A DNA stretch of 64,000 nt from Magicicada septendecula (lineage: Eukaryota > Arthropoda > Insecta > Hemiptera > Cicadidae). Below the pieces are notes generated by a model, which did not search any database, was not told the origin of the DNA, and was given only the letters and a program-made list of their open reading frames with translations. The stretch spans positions 386,228,282 to 386,292,281 of the forward strand of contig CM068372.1 of the NCBI GenBank assembly GCA_034769895.1, read 5' to 3'. The translations under genes were made by a program, and so were the position numbers. Of the stretch, positions 34,891-46,466 are shown one piece after another. Every line of letters begins with the position of its first letter. Position 1 is the first letter of the stretch.

Positions 34891-35841
34891 CACAGCCGGC
34901 CCGCGCGCCACAGGTATGATTCGCAAAGTGTGCCGTCCACTACATAATTACAACTTTTTAAATTCTATTTTAAAGCGTAACGAAATTACCATTTTTGTAA
35001 CCTCCAGGAAATTTTTAAGAAAAATGAGTCTAAACACGACATAATTGGGACAAATCTCTGTTTTCAACACTACAAAAATCTGATCAAGCGACTAATGTTG
35101 ATGTGGAAAAATAAAGAAAATAAAATATTGTTACACTCAAATTCAAATGTCATTCTTTCGTATTCATACAGTAATATACATAGTAATCGTCAGTAAAATA
35201 TAAATAACTAAATATGTACACAAATTAGACATACATACAATTATAGGTGTACATAAGTAGCAATAAATCCTACGGCCGAAATTATTCATGTTACCAGTAG
35301 TCTTAATCTTAGTAATAATAGCTTTAACCTTTCCTTGTATGAGATTTATCATCAATGTAAACAAACCTATAATAATTTTTAAAATGATTTTGAGAATATA
35401 TTACAGAATGCGACTACCCTACAATTATAATTGGTGATATTAATGTTTGTATAATAAATAATAATAAGCATATCTCATTAAACATACAATTATGTAAGAA
35501 AATGTAACCATAAACATGCACACTTAAACATTAATATTTTAAATTAATGGTACATTAATTTACATTACATTACACTACATACATGGTAAATTAATCATGT
35601 ACATTAATCATGGTAAATTAATGGTAATTATTAGTATTATTACACCAGATTCACGAGTCTTCATTTACTGTTGTTTGGTATTGTTGATAGTTGTTTGGTA
35701 TAATTTTTCTTAGAATTTTGTGCAGAATTAAAAAACAATAACGTTTTTGCAATTTTTTAGCACAGTAAAAATATGGTCTTGGGCTTATAAATTTCCAGGT
35801 TGTGAGTCACGGTGGTCACCAAGGGCCAGGTATAATCCGCT
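34891..35841. other. Interior between the GC-rich inverted arms
   Basis: AT-rich with no open frame of interest. A repeated acattaatcatggtaaatta-type motif occurs at 35560-35630. Confidence 0.5.
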
Positions 35842-35911
35842 GCGTGTGTGTTAGTGAGGGTGAAAGTCGGTCTGGCCTGTCCCAGCCGCCACCTTTCATT
35901 TTACAGACTTT
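35842..35911 (-). repeat. Right arm of the GC-rich inverted repeat pair
   Basis: Read in reverse: agtctgtaaaatgaaaggtg gcggctgggacaggccagac, matching 34818-34890. Confidence 0.6.
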
Positions 35912-36629
35912 AATATGTCAATGTTCAACGTCTAGTTTGTTTCTTGACGGTTGGGTTTTTAAATATTTTCATAGAAAGCAAATAACAATCCACCAATTTT
36001 CAGATTGCTATATGCTAGAATTCTGGTGACGTCATCGTCAATCTTGAGAGAGTGACTGAGTGGTCTACCCAACTTTTTCACGTACACGCACACACGTTGT
36101 TATTTTATGTAAAGTTTCAATATATTCTGTATGAGATCTGTATCATCAGATGCGCACGGAACAATTAAACTTATACTGTAAACAGAGGTATTAAATTAAT
36201 ATATTGTTTTGGCATTTCGAACATGTACACAAATATTCCCACTGAAAAGATGCAATAAATATGAAAACAGGTACACTGAAAACAAATAAAGAAAACGAAA
36301 CTTACATTAGGCGATTAACTAACAGTTTGATAATTATTTTAAAACAAAATTAATTTTACTATAATAATAAACTATACCACCAAACAGATGGCCTTGTTAT
36401 AGAAGCCCCAACCTCAACTATCATATACCAAATCTTTTATAAAAACTTAATGAAGAAATTGTAAATATCATAAAACTGAAAGACCCATCAGTATGTTACT
36501 TTAGGTACGTTGTTCGCACTCTCTATAGGCTATGTATGACAAAATAAAAGTCATTAATATTTCTAGTATACTACTAATTCTATTATAGACGAAGTCATTC
36601 ACAATTGGTAGATAAACCTTCCAGAACAT
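35912..36629. other. Unannotated stretch
   Basis: AT-rich, no supported feature. Confidence 0.5.
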
Positions 36630-37440
36630 TTTATGATTGGTAACTCTGCAGCTGAGACGCTGTTATTTACCGATGACCAGGCTATCCTGTCGAACTGGGA
36701 AAGGGGTTTGCAGATAGCTGTACACTCATTGAGTCGAATCTACAAGGATGTCGGATTACAGATCTCCAAACTGAAGACCAAGGTGAAGGCTTTTCATGGA
36801 GCTAACCCCATACGAGCAAAAATGGTTGTAGATAATAGTGTTCTGGAGCAGGTCAGTCATTTTAAATATCTTGCCTATAAAGTTTCAAAACAACATTACA
36901 AACAATGATGTGGCGAAGAAGCAGCACAAGTTAGACCATATGTGTGGAACCGTCAGGAGAACTCTGAAATCAACAAGGAAAGAAACACGTCTGAAGTTCT
37001 ACAAGGTGATGGCTCTCCCCACACTTCTCTATGGGTCTGAGAATTGGACTTTAACGAAATCCGAGGCCAGTCGTATTCAAGAGGCTGTAAACGAAACTTC
37101 TCAGGCACGTGACATGCTATACTCTTCAATATCGCAAACGAAATGTCAATGAACAGCAGGAACTGAATGTTGTGAGTATACTTGAGAGGATTTCCCAGTA
37201 TCGGCTAACATTTTTGGAACATCTTAAGCAAATGGATGACTGCCGCAACCTCAAACAACTATGGAAGTATAAGACGGAAGGACGGCGAGGTGTGGGGGGT
37301 CCGAAGAAGGAGTGGCCAGCTCTAATCTATCTGCTTGGGACCAGAACATACCGTTTATTTGGTTTAATCCTTGCTGAAGATAATGATTTAATCCAAACGG
37401 TTTTTGTCATGCACTGAAACTTATAATTCCAGAATTTGTT
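36630..37440 (+). pseudogene. LINE family A, 5'-truncated copy
   Basis: AETLLFTDDQAILSNWERGL (motif C kept as FTDD), LQISKLKTKVKAFHGANPI, VVDNSVLEQVSHFKYLAYKV, then in other frames RRTLKSTRKETRLKFYKVMA, TLLYGSENWTLTKSEASRIQ, LNVVSILERISQYRLTFLEH and KTEGRRGVGGPKKEW. At least two frame changes (near 36890 and 37095). It ends with a short gaagataatgat stretch instead of the long (GAT)n seen at 18099. No convincing TSD. Confidence 0.8.
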
Positions 37441-38067
37441 TGTTTGAATTTTTGTTTTTAGAATTTATAATAATTATCTTTCATCTTCACAAACAGAAGT
37501 TGTGCAATTTATTTGAGTTAGGATAAAACGTAAAGACGCCGTCAGCAATATCGTAAATAAGAATCACTTAAAATATTTAAGTTTTAATCTCGCCTCTCCG
37601 TAGACGGTAAACATCTCGTCTGTCAAGAGACAAAATCTTAAACCTGTAGTCCGCTGGTTGTTATTATCATTTCAGTTCTAAGAAATCGCCATTTACTTGG
37701 CGACGAAAAGTCTCGTTTCATTTATAATTTATAGCGTTGTTGTTGCTGTTGCTGTCCTCGTCTCAGCAAAAGTATAGAGTGAGAACTGAGAAAATTGTAC
37801 GAAAAACGCAAGCGAATAATTTGAAGATAAGGTAAAGTGCATTATAAGTAAGATTTATTTTGTTACTAAAGTGACTTTTGTTATTGTTTGAGATTAAAAA
37901 TGAGCGACGGGATTTGGGCGGACGCGATGTTATGTTGATGCAAATCCAGACGATTGTAGGGCGCTCGTCCGTTGTAAAAGTAAAAATCAAACGACAGTGA
38001 TTACAAGCATCCAGTCTAACTACTGACAACGTCGCATTGTAGTAAACACATTTGATGTTAACTACAA
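37441..38067. other. Unannotated stretch
   Basis: No gene supported. Confidence 0.5.
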
Positions 38068-38111
<44 letters not shown>

Positions 38112-39181
38112 TCAAAGTCTGAGGATTTATGGGTACTGAATACAAATCCACACAGTTACACCGACTGCCACCAAATTTTGCACAGGTAACCTTTGACACA
38201 AGGCGAAAAATACTGTCTAACTTGGAATCTGATATTTTGCCCTGTTCGCACGATTTAGGCTCTTTTAATTATGCCTATTTATTGACGCGTATAAAGATGT
38301 CAAAAACACCATGGAGACCAGAATTAACTACCATAGTAACAAGTAAATAAACAAATGATATTTAGCGGCATGGGAACTGACCCTTTATCCGTTCCTGCAG
38401 TTTTTAATATGCGATTGTATCCATGTATTTTGTAATTTTATACAGATACGTATATATATTTTGTAATTGTCTTAAACGATCAAAAAATTTATGTTTATAC
38501 GTATTTCTGATAATGCAATGAATAAGTAATGAAATATATTAAATACTATTAATAAAGATGTCAACAAAACCATGGAACCAGAATTAATTTCCATAGTAAC
38601 AAGTAAATAAACAAAAGCTATTTAGCGACATCGGAACTGTACATTTATCCATTCCTGCAGTACATTTTCGATGTTTTATATAATATGCGATTGTATCGAT
38701 ATATTACGATGTGGAAAAGAAGAAGTGTACTAATTAAGTGTACTTAATGCAAAGCGAAAATACGTGTTGTTACATTCCTGAGGTTAGGTTACAACGGTTT
38801 TTAGTTTTTAGTTTACTGCTGAAGTAAATAGAAGCCATGGGTGAGGAACACATAACGTTTAATATGTTATACAATGCTTCTAACATAGTAACACTTAAAA
38901 TAAAGGATTTAGCGTTTTTTATTTAACAGGTACTTAAAAATATCTCCAAAGGCTTTATAAACAGGTACTTTTAAATCTCCAAAGGCTGTTACACCAACAT
39001 AATAATTTAAACAAGTTAAAATAGTACAAGTGTTGAAAACAGCTTTGAAGAGAATTTGACTAATGAGTACAAAATTGTTATACGAGCTGACAGAACGCCA
39101 TTTAGACAGAGACAATAAAAATTATATTAAAATAGTTATTAAAAGTCAAATATTCGCGTGCGAAGCCGGGGTAGCAGCTAG
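38068..39181 (+). mobile_element. Non-autonomous Helitron
   Basis: The 5' end is TCTATATATATA followed by AAAACTCAAAG, preceded by A. The 3' end reads ttcgcgtgcgaagccggggt agcagCTAG, followed by T. That gives a 5' TC, a 3' CTAG and insertion between A and T, with a small hairpin (TTCGC/GCGAA) shortly before the terminus. These are the standard Helitron hallmarks. No Rep/helicase frame is present in the 1.1 kb. Two internal direct repeats are listed in the findings. The TA run at the 5' end (38070-38105) has expanded as a microsatellite. Confidence 0.8.
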
Positions 39182-39904
39182 TTAATCATAAGTTATTTGA
39201 TGAAAAACTAAGAAACGTGATGTTATTTCTTATGTTAAAAATAAAAAACGATTTGAGTGTCTAAGAGATTACTGAACTGTCTCATGAACAGTGACAAATT
39301 ATACCTTGAGGGTGGAATTGAAATCGCTCATAGTGATATAAAAACTATTTTAATATGTAATAACACGTATATTTAACCTTAATTTATTATTATACGGTAA
39401 CAGTCAGAAATTATAATAATTTGTTTTCCATATGAGCCACTGTGGACTACGTTTGGTTCATCTGGTTCCTCCCATCTTCTCGCCTCTCTTCCTCCTCAAC
39501 CATATCTCCTTTATTCTTGATCGATGTTGCTCCCTCCTGCCGTCAGTCTAGGTGGCACCTGTCCATTTCTTAGGTTTTCCTCAAAAGCTTGGGCTTTTTT
39601 TATTTACCTTTTTCCAGTGGTAAACATTCTTCATTGTCTTCTTGAGTAATCTAGAGTTCTTCTATGTCCTTTCTGCTTCTTATTGGGCATTTTTAGTTTC
39701 ATGAAATAATTAAAAAGCTAATAAGAAATAATTAAAAATGTATAGGTCTACACTTTATTTAGCTGTTTTTGAAAAATTTGTTTGGCTTCTGTTATGGCGT
39801 GGCGAGACTTCTCCAGTAAGATGGCCACTGATACCATGTGTCACGTCTATTGGACACGTCTTTTTAATCCACGTGTCACGTCTTTTTAATCTTCTTGTGT
39901 GACA
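39182..39904. other. Unannotated stretch
   Basis: No supported feature. Confidence 0.5.
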
Positions 39905-40150
39905 AGCCGAGTAAAACAATTTGGGCAATGTTAGAGCTTACTAATACCCGCGTTCGATTTCCGGACGTATTATGAAATCAAGATGGTTTTCAACCCGCAG
40001 GTCAACTCAACCTGTGGAACTTGAGGATCTGGAACAAAATTCTGGTATAATAATTGTGGGATGGATCGGAGTGCTAAGCACACTGCCTTTCTGCATGTTG
40101 AATAGCTCTAATGAGGCAGCCTGCCCAACTTTCTACTAGACTGTTTAGAC
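39905..40150 (+). mobile_element. Degenerate tRNA-derived SINE
   Basis: A diverged B-box region (gcgttcgatttccgg) is followed by tatgaaatcaagatggtttt, caacccgcaggtcaactcaacctg and atctggaac. These correspond in order to the body of the SINE at 12685-12988. The tail runs into the simple repeats beginning at 40191. Confidence 0.65.
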
Positions 40151-40190
40151 GATTGAAAAAGGATCCATTACTATGACTGTTACTATTGGC

Positions 40191-40388
40191 CTTCTTCTTC
40201 TTCTTCTTCTTGTTCTTCTTCTTCTTCTTCTTCTTCTTCTTCTTCTTCTTCTTCTTCTTCTTCTTCTTCTTCTTCTAATAATAATAATAATAATAATAAT
40301 GATAATAATAACACTTGTTATTAAGTATTGCAATACTTGTTGTTGTTGTTGTTCTTCTTCTTCTTATTATTATTATTATTAATATTGC

Positions 40389-40455
<67 letters not shown>

Positions 40456-40456
40456 T
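40191..40456. repeat. Compound (TTC)n / (TAA)n / (ATT)n microsatellite
   Basis: (TTC)n to about 40275, (TAA)n to about 40303, a short unique spacer, TTG/TTC triplets, then (ATT)n at about 40366-40455. Probably the expanded tail of the adjacent SINE. Confidence 0.95.
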
Positions 40457-41190
40457 GTCCTGCCATTTAGTGTGTGTCCTGCTACATTCATTTTGAGTCG
40501 TGACTTATTACAGGCGTATTAGTCACAATTTACTATGGCTACTATTTTTTTTTTTGTCCCAGACGTCTTCTTAATTGACACAATAAATCCCTCAGATTTA
40601 TGTATTTTTAAGTGTGATATACTAAGGTTCTTTGAATCCTTCAGTCAGACTTGTCTCCTGTTCCCCTACTGGCTGTCCTTCTGTCCCAGTGTGTGGATCG
40701 GCAGGGTGTATAGGAATGTGTGCGGGAGTACTGCAAAAAAATATTTCAAAAATTAATAAATAAATAAAAAGCATTGTCATTATTATTATATAATAGTATT
40801 TGTATTATTATATATATTATATATGAACGTTTTTTTTTGAAAGTCCTTTAGGCAAATGCAAAATGTATTTATGAGGAATACAAGTGAACCCGTGTGTGTG
40901 ATGAGGCTTTCAACCGAGATTATCTTACATAATATTCTACACTCACCGTGAAGTTATATTCTGCAACTTTGCAACAAGACCATGAAAAGTATAAAGTTTA
41001 AATTGACAGTGATTAAAGTCGAGTTTTAATTTGAGACGCAAATTAAATTATAGAAGTTGTTGCCGCTTGCTATGTAGCACAGTATCTCCACTAGGTGAAG
41101 ATGAATTTTACTATAATCCTGCAGTTATTTCACTCTCAATGCAGTTGACGTAATTAAGTACTCTTGATAATCAATTAAATTAGTTCCTAC
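40457..41190. other. Unannotated stretch
   Basis: No supported feature. Confidence 0.5.
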
Positions 41191-41224
41191 CTAATAATAA
41201 TAATAATAATAATAATAATATTAA

Positions 41225-41255
<31 letters not shown>

Positions 41256-41383
41256 AAGAAGAAGAAGAAGAAGAAGAAGAAGAAGAAGAAGAAAAGAGAA
41301 GAAGAAGAAGAAGAAGAAGAAGAAGAAGAAGAAGAAGAAGAAGAAGAAGAAGAAGAAGAAGAAGAAGAAGAAGAAGAAGAAGG
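41191..41383. repeat. (AAT)n then (AAG)n microsatellite
   Basis: (AAT)n at about 41192-41224, then about 155 bp of AAG with one interruption (gaaaagagaa) near 41291. Confidence 0.95.
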
Positions 41384-41469
41384 TATATATTAGCATGGGT
41401 ACAGATACCATTTCTACATATACATGTCTATATATAGCTAGTAAGATTTTCTGTTTTCAGTTATAGTGT

Positions 41470-42071
41470 TGTTACGACATTACAGAACAATCTACGTGTT
41501 TATAGAATGTTCCAGAGGAATCCGGGTGCAATGTTGTGTGCGTACATGATTTCAACATGCGCTCGCGAGACTTTTCTAGACGTCGCCAGCCACGCGCACT
41601 GTGTCAAGGCCGCAATCAATTGCGTCCTAATGTAGAGCTGATGCGTAGTGTATGGACGTTTCTGGATTTTCGACAGGGTATAAATACAAGTACTCAGCGA
41701 AGTTCAGTTCAGTTTGAGTTGCGATTTATTGGAATGCGGTTCGTAGTATTATAGTTCAGTTATTATCGGGCGATTACACAGTGAGTTTCAGTTACGAATT
41801 ATTACAATGCGGTTCCACGTATTGTGGCGGAGTTTTGTGTTTTTATAATTGTGCTGGACAATTGTAATACAATTATTGTGTTTTTTAATTAGTTGACATT
41901 TTATTGCGTGTGAACAATTTTTATTTGATTTGTTGTAAGAGATTATCTTGTTGATTACAAACTGTTTAATTGTGATAATTAAAGCTGCTGATTAGTGACG
42001 CAATTGGTGTTTTGTATTGTGTTTTCCACTGTACCATACGACGATCAATGAGACCGTCGCGCGTCGTAACA
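41470..42071 (+). mobile_element. Second solo LTR of the TGTTAC...TAACA family
   Basis: 602 bp from TGTTACGACATTAC to GCGTCGTAACA, alignable throughout with 33618-34192, including TATAAATA (41679-41686) and the TTCAGTTCAGTTT initiator-like motif. No internal region is attached. No clear TSD. Confidence 0.75.
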
Positions 42072-42249
42072 GTACATTTTACTATGATATATGTAGAAAT
42101 GTATGCCATGTAACAGTAGACATGCATATGTAGAAATGTTTTTCTGTACCGATTCTAATACATATATATTACTGCTTCTATAATTAATTACAAATATTAT
42201 TAAAGAACTGTTACATTATCGGTAATTTAAATTGTAATATTGTATGAAT

Positions 42250-42379
42250 TAATTATAAGTATAGGCCTAATACTATTGACTCGGAACACTAAGTTTTTAT
42301 TGGTAAAAATGTAAAACTTTTACCAATAAAACACTTTTATTGGTTCTGTTCCGAGTCAGTAGTATTATACTTATAATTA
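42250..42379. mobile_element. Hairpin MITE / foldback element
   Basis: A near-complete palindrome: left arm aattataagtataggcctaa ... gactcggaac (42250-42308), right arm gttccgagtcagtagtatta tacttataatt (to 42379). A nested inner hairpin of ttttattggtaaaa type is also present. No coding capacity. Confidence 0.75.
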
Positions 42380-43192
42380 CGATATTAATTGATGACTCGT
42401 TGGGCACTTGGTGAAACATATTAATACAAATGTTTTTAAAAATATATAAACACTTGGTACGTTTCACAGATTTTATTTAACTCTGACAGATGTTTCGACT
42501 TCTTGAGCAAACAAACGTCATCTTTTTTCATTACTAGTCAACAATAAAGAAAAATCAAACACACTGGAGAAAAATGGAGTTTATGAAATACACTGTGCAG
42601 AATGCGATGGTATTTATATCGGACAATGTGGCCGTTCTCTGAAACATCGCATTTCTGAACATAAGAAGGCGATTTTAACCAATACAGCCAATATAGGTTT
42701 TGCAGATCATAGCTTACAACACAATCACTTCATAGATACAAAAAACATAACACTACTCAACAACATACAAAAAGGTAAAAAAATCGATTTGTTAGAAATT
42801 CTAGAAATGAAAAAGGCAATGAAAAATAACAAAAAGTTAACAAATGAACAAACTGAATTCTGTATATCCCCTTTATTAAAAGCTGTTAATTAGTTTAGTT
42901 AATTTTATATTTTGCATTCAGACTATATTTAGTTTAGTTCATTTTATATTTTGCATTCAGATTATATTTAGTTTTTACAGACACTTGACCTTCTCCTAGC
43001 TTCTGCAACCCCCTCTCCTTCTTCACACCTCACACATGTTCCAATATACGCCCTAAACAGATGGTCACCCTACATCCTGTGTTTAGTGTTCACTAATCTC
43101 TTTGACAATGGCTTAAGAAGTCAAAACAGGTGTCAGAGTTAAATAAAATCTTTGAAACGTACCAAGTGTTTATATATTTTTAAAAACCTTTG
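42380..43192 (+). mobile_element. Endonuclease-only Penelope remnant between inverted terminal repeats
   Basis: The left arm (about 42429-42510) tttttaaaaatatataaaca followed by cttggtacgtttca recurs inverted at about 43110-43190. Between them lies a GIY-YIG endonuclease frame and a 3' UTR with a 50-bp tandem duplication (gtttagttcattttatattttgcattcag type, 42895-42970). A 14-bp direct repeat tatacttataatta at 42366-42379 and 43193-43206 flanks the unit. Its left copy is the end of the hairpin MITE, so the Penelope remnant inserted at the MITE's edge. The reverse transcriptase is missing. Confidence 0.75.
42537..42893 (+). pseudogene. Penelope GIY-YIG endonuclease domain
   Basis: An open stretch of 118 codons ending in TAG at 42891-42893, without a good start. 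It contains the GIY-YIG signature as GVYEIHCAECDGIYIGQCGR (GVY ... YIG), the conserved LKHRISEHKKA helix with its arginine, an ADHSLQHNHF segment and the C-terminal LLEILEMKKAM ... LNEQ-like end (KLTNEQTEFCISPLL). Penelope-like elements carry this domain C-terminal to the RT, and it nicks target DNA to prime reverse transcription. Here nothing of the RT precedes it. No stops are seen within. Confidence 0.8.
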
Positions 43193-43206
43193 TATACTTA
43201 TAATTA

Positions 43207-43949
43207 GTTAATCAATGGACACGTCATGGACAACAAAATCCAAAAATGTATGACTTATGTTCTGGGGTTTTATCATTTTCTTGACGTATTTAAGAAAAAA
43301 CATGTAGTATGAATGCGACTATTTTGATGATCGAAAAGTAACTGTTTCAATTCCTTCACACATACACACATACGCACATGTATACACTCACTCACTCACA
43401 TACACAAACACATTTACTAAATTAATTCATCCGTTGTGTTTGACATCTTCTATTGTATCCGTACGCATAATGGCAATAAACGTTGTTGTCCACACGGCAA
43501 CACAAATAATTTAAAATTTGTGTAATATATTTTGATCGATCCTCGCAAACCCACCATCGTCAAATAATAATAATAGTAACAAAATATTTTTCTCGTTATC
43601 GAAATTTCAATATTAATCACATTTGCAACATTGAAAATTACGTATCAGCCCCCATGAAATGTGAACAGTGACAAGTTACGCTTTGATAAGGTCACTGTTA
43701 CATCTTTTCTATCATCTTGTAACAGTCTTTTTTAAGTTGGGTTAGATCGTGTCAGTAATAATGTTTGTTACACGTTCATTGCGAAGATTTAATCTGATAC
43801 AAAGTACATGGAATATTTAAATTTACAGAAAAATAGATCCTGATGCCTTTTCTTCTTCTGATAATTCCTATCCGTTTCGGATGTTGGGTATCATACACAC
43901 TATTTTAACTTCCTGTACTGCTGCACGGAATAAGTCAGTTGTATTCATG
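43207..43949. other. Unannotated stretch
   Basis: No supported feature. Confidence 0.5.
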
Positions 43950-44720
43950 CCAAACCAGGTCCTTAAATTTCTCAGCCCAATATTACAGATATTCTCGGTC
44001 GCCCAACTCCTCTCATTCCAAGTACTTTTCCCTGTAGTATGGACTGCAATAAGTAAAATCTCTGTTCATTTCTCATGAAATGGTCCAGATACAGAAGCTT
44101 TCTTATCTTCACTGTGTTAATTACTTCCTTTTCTTTCTTCATCTTTCTAAGAACTTCAACGTTAGTTATATGTTCTGTCCATGAAATGCTCAGTATTCTA
44201 CGGTAAAGCCACATTTCGAAATATTTCAATTTTTTAATTGTGGCTTCCATCAAAGTCCAAGATTCTACATCGTAAAAGAGGACCGAGAATACGTAGCAAC
44301 GTAAAAGTCTCATCTTTGTGTTTATTGTTAAATCATTAATTTTTGAATAAACTGCTCATTCTCGTGTACACTGCTCTTACCTTTTCAATTCTGCTCTTTA
44401 TTTCTTGAGAGTTGTTCAATTGTTCATTGACTATAGTACCAAGATATGTAAATTTGCTTACAAGTTCAACTGGGCTTTATATTAAGGGTGTAGTTTGTGA
44501 ACTTGTTCTTAGATACAATCATTAGTTTCGTTTTATTAACATTGATGTCTAGACCATATCTACGGCTGCTTTCTGTCACTCTATTCATTGGTTGTTGCAG
44601 CCCCTTTAAGTTATCTGCGATTATGACGGTATCATCCGTATAACGTATCTGATCCGATTAGGGAATGTGAAGCTCCGGATGATTTTGCCTTGAACATAGA
44701 CATGGTGATATTACTAGAGA
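43950..44720 (-). pseudogene. LINE family E reverse transcriptase fragment
   Basis: On the minus strand: an RT motif C region YTDDTVIIADNLKGLQQ (plus about 44600-44645; alanine of YADD replaced by T), then SRRYGLDINVNKTKLMIVSK, then after several shifts an SVLFYDVESWTLMEATIKKL segment, LKYFEMWLYRRILSISWTEH, NVEVLRKMKKEKEVINTVKI, KLLYLDHFMRNEQRFYLLQS and a GVGRPRIS end. This is a common insect LINE C-terminus. Multiple stops and shifts between 44300 and 44560. Confidence 0.75.
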
Positions 44721-45264
44721 TATCTAAACGAACTTTAATATAGTGGTTTCTCATTGCCTTCTACATCCCAATGTTCATCCGCCTTCGGGGCCGCTTTTTC
44801 AACCCCAGGACAATGAGGTGCCCTACCGTTTACCAGTTCAACCAACCGAAGCTGTTAACTAGCAAGTGGGAGACTACTTGTTTCGGTAGTCAATAGGTAG
44901 CAATTTTGCTCGTCAGTTAAAACAGGGTGTACCATACAACCGACTGAAGTCTTTGAAACAACACAAATTTGAATTATTCTTTTTTTGGCCTTTATATAAA
45001 TGTTAATGTAATAATATAAATTATGGGCCGACACAAAAGGTGCAGTAAAAGGTAATATTGTAAATTCCATGTGGAATATCAAAGTAAAGATAATTCTTAA
45101 AACAATTCTGTATATACTGTAGAGTTTCTGAACTTTTAAAATCTTTAAACGTCAAGGTCCAAAAATTAAAAAAAATATATTTTTTAACTGTTGAAATTTA
45201 GTCGGGTATTAGACTAACAAGAATTTAAACACAAAGCCTATTGTTTGGAATTTTTAGTGTTTAC
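44721..45264. other. Unannotated stretch
   Basis: No supported feature. Confidence 0.5.
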
Positions 45265-45274
45265 TAAAAACACT

Positions 45275-45568
45275 GGATCGTAGCGTCGTAGCGTAATGGC
45301 TAGCGTGTGGCGCTGATACGCTGTCGGCACGGGTTCGATTCCCGCAGGGGCCATCTGATATAGACACGACCGTTCGCCCTTGCAAGGCGATGACAAACCA
45401 GCGAGAGGTATCCTGCCTAGTATAAATCCTCCCCGACTATGCCGTTCGGATCCGGCGTTAAACTGTATGTCTCATATACCTGTGAGAGACTCCGTAACAC
45501 ACGCCCCACGGGTATATGCGTGGAGGGTGGAAACCAGTCGAAAGACTGAAGGACCAAATAACAATAAA
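45275..45568 (+). mobile_element. tRNA-derived SINE with perfect TSD
   Basis: The pol III A box region tagcgtaatggctagcgtg fits TRGYNNARNGG, and the B box GGTTCGATTCC is exact (within gcacgggttcgattcccgca). A tRNA-like 5' domain of about 75 bp is followed by a unique body (cgttcgcccttgcaaggcga ... ccgttcggatccggcg ... cgtggagggtggaaaccagt) and a short caaataacaataaa tail. Perfect 10-bp duplication taaaaacact at 45265-45274 and 45569-45578. The body is unrelated to the SINE at 12685, so the window holds two SINE families. Confidence 0.9.
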
Positions 45569-45663
45569 TAAAAACACTAACAATGCTTTACAATTGTTAC
45601 TCTGGTAAACAAAAAGTTGGGATAACGACATTTTTCTAATTTTCTTGATAAATAAAAATTATC

Positions 45664-46466
45664 ATCATCATCATCAACCTCAAGGTTTAAACCAAGAATG
45701 GTTTGTTCCGGTCTCAAATAGGCAAATATTACAGCTGGTCACTCCAGCGCTTCCTCGGACGTCCCACACTCTCTGTCCCCTCGGCTTATAGTTCCGTAGT
45801 TGTTTGGAGATGCGGCAGTCATCCATTCGGCAAAGATGTTCCCACCAATTCAGCCGATACTGGGCAATCCTGTCGAGTATACTCACAATATTCAGTTCCT
45901 CCCGTAGTGTTTCTTCTATGACCATGGATAGTATACCCTGCGCCACGTGCCTGAGAGATCTCATTTCAGCCGCTTGGATGCGACTGGCCTGACCTTTCGT
46001 TAAAGTCCAATTCTTAGACTCATAAAGAAGTGTGTGAAGAGCCATCACCTTGTAGAATTTTAGGAGTGTTCCTTTACTTGCTGACTTATGGGTTCGCCTG
46101 ATGGTCCCGCACATAAGGTTGAACTTATGCAACTTATGCACCACGTCCTTGCTTGCATTTTTAGACACACTGTAGCCCAGGTAATAAAAACTGCTAACTT
46201 GTTCCAGGACGGTACCATCTATAACAATTTTTGCCCGTATGGGATCAGTTCTACAAAAAGCCATCACCTTGGTTTTAATTGTGGATATCTGCAATCAAGA
46301 GTCTTTGCAGATTCCATTTAACAAATGTATACCCATCTGCAATCTGTTATCAGAGTCCGATAGAATAGCCTGATCGTCCGCAAACAAAAGAGCGTCAATT
46401 GTAGAGTGACCAATCACAAAATGGTCTGGAAGACACATCTGCCAGTTTAAAATTTAAAATTTAAAT
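45664..46466 (-). pseudogene. LINE family A, 5'-truncated copy with TSD and (GAT)n tail
   Basis: Minus strand: a motif C region ALLFADDQAILSDSD (both aspartates kept), then MQISTIKTKVMAFCRTDPIR, VLEQVSSFYYLGYSVSK, CGTIRRTHKSASKGTLLKFY, NWTLTKGQASRIQAAEM, NIVSILDRIAQYRLNWWEHL and CRMDDCRISKQL. A nearly continuous frame of 204 codons covers most of it, with one stop upstream. The (GAT)n tail is the plus-strand atcatcatcatcatc at 45661-45675. Direct repeat taaaaattatc at 45653-45663 and 46467-46477. This is the best-kept family A copy. Confidence 0.85.

Noticed and set aside
40145-40522. Open frames of poly-Leu, poly-Ile or poly-Arg in the triplet repeats at 40.2-40.5 and 41.2-41.4 kb
   Set aside because: Translated trinucleotide repeats, open in several frames on both strands.
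41427-41442. tctatatatagctagt as a minimal Helitron with fused ends
   Set aside because: Both end motifs are there, but 16 bp of low-complexity sequence can arise by chance and nothing else supports it.
33618-42071. One complete LTR retrotransposon with the two TGTTAC LTRs as its ends
   Set aside because: The 7.3 kb between them contains no gag or pol, no PBS after the first LTR and instead unrelated elements (LINE, Helitron, SINE). The LTRs also differ noticeably in length.
45275-45350. A functional tRNA gene
   Set aside because: The A and B boxes are present but the cloverleaf pairing is poor and the sequence continues into a SINE body with TSDs.
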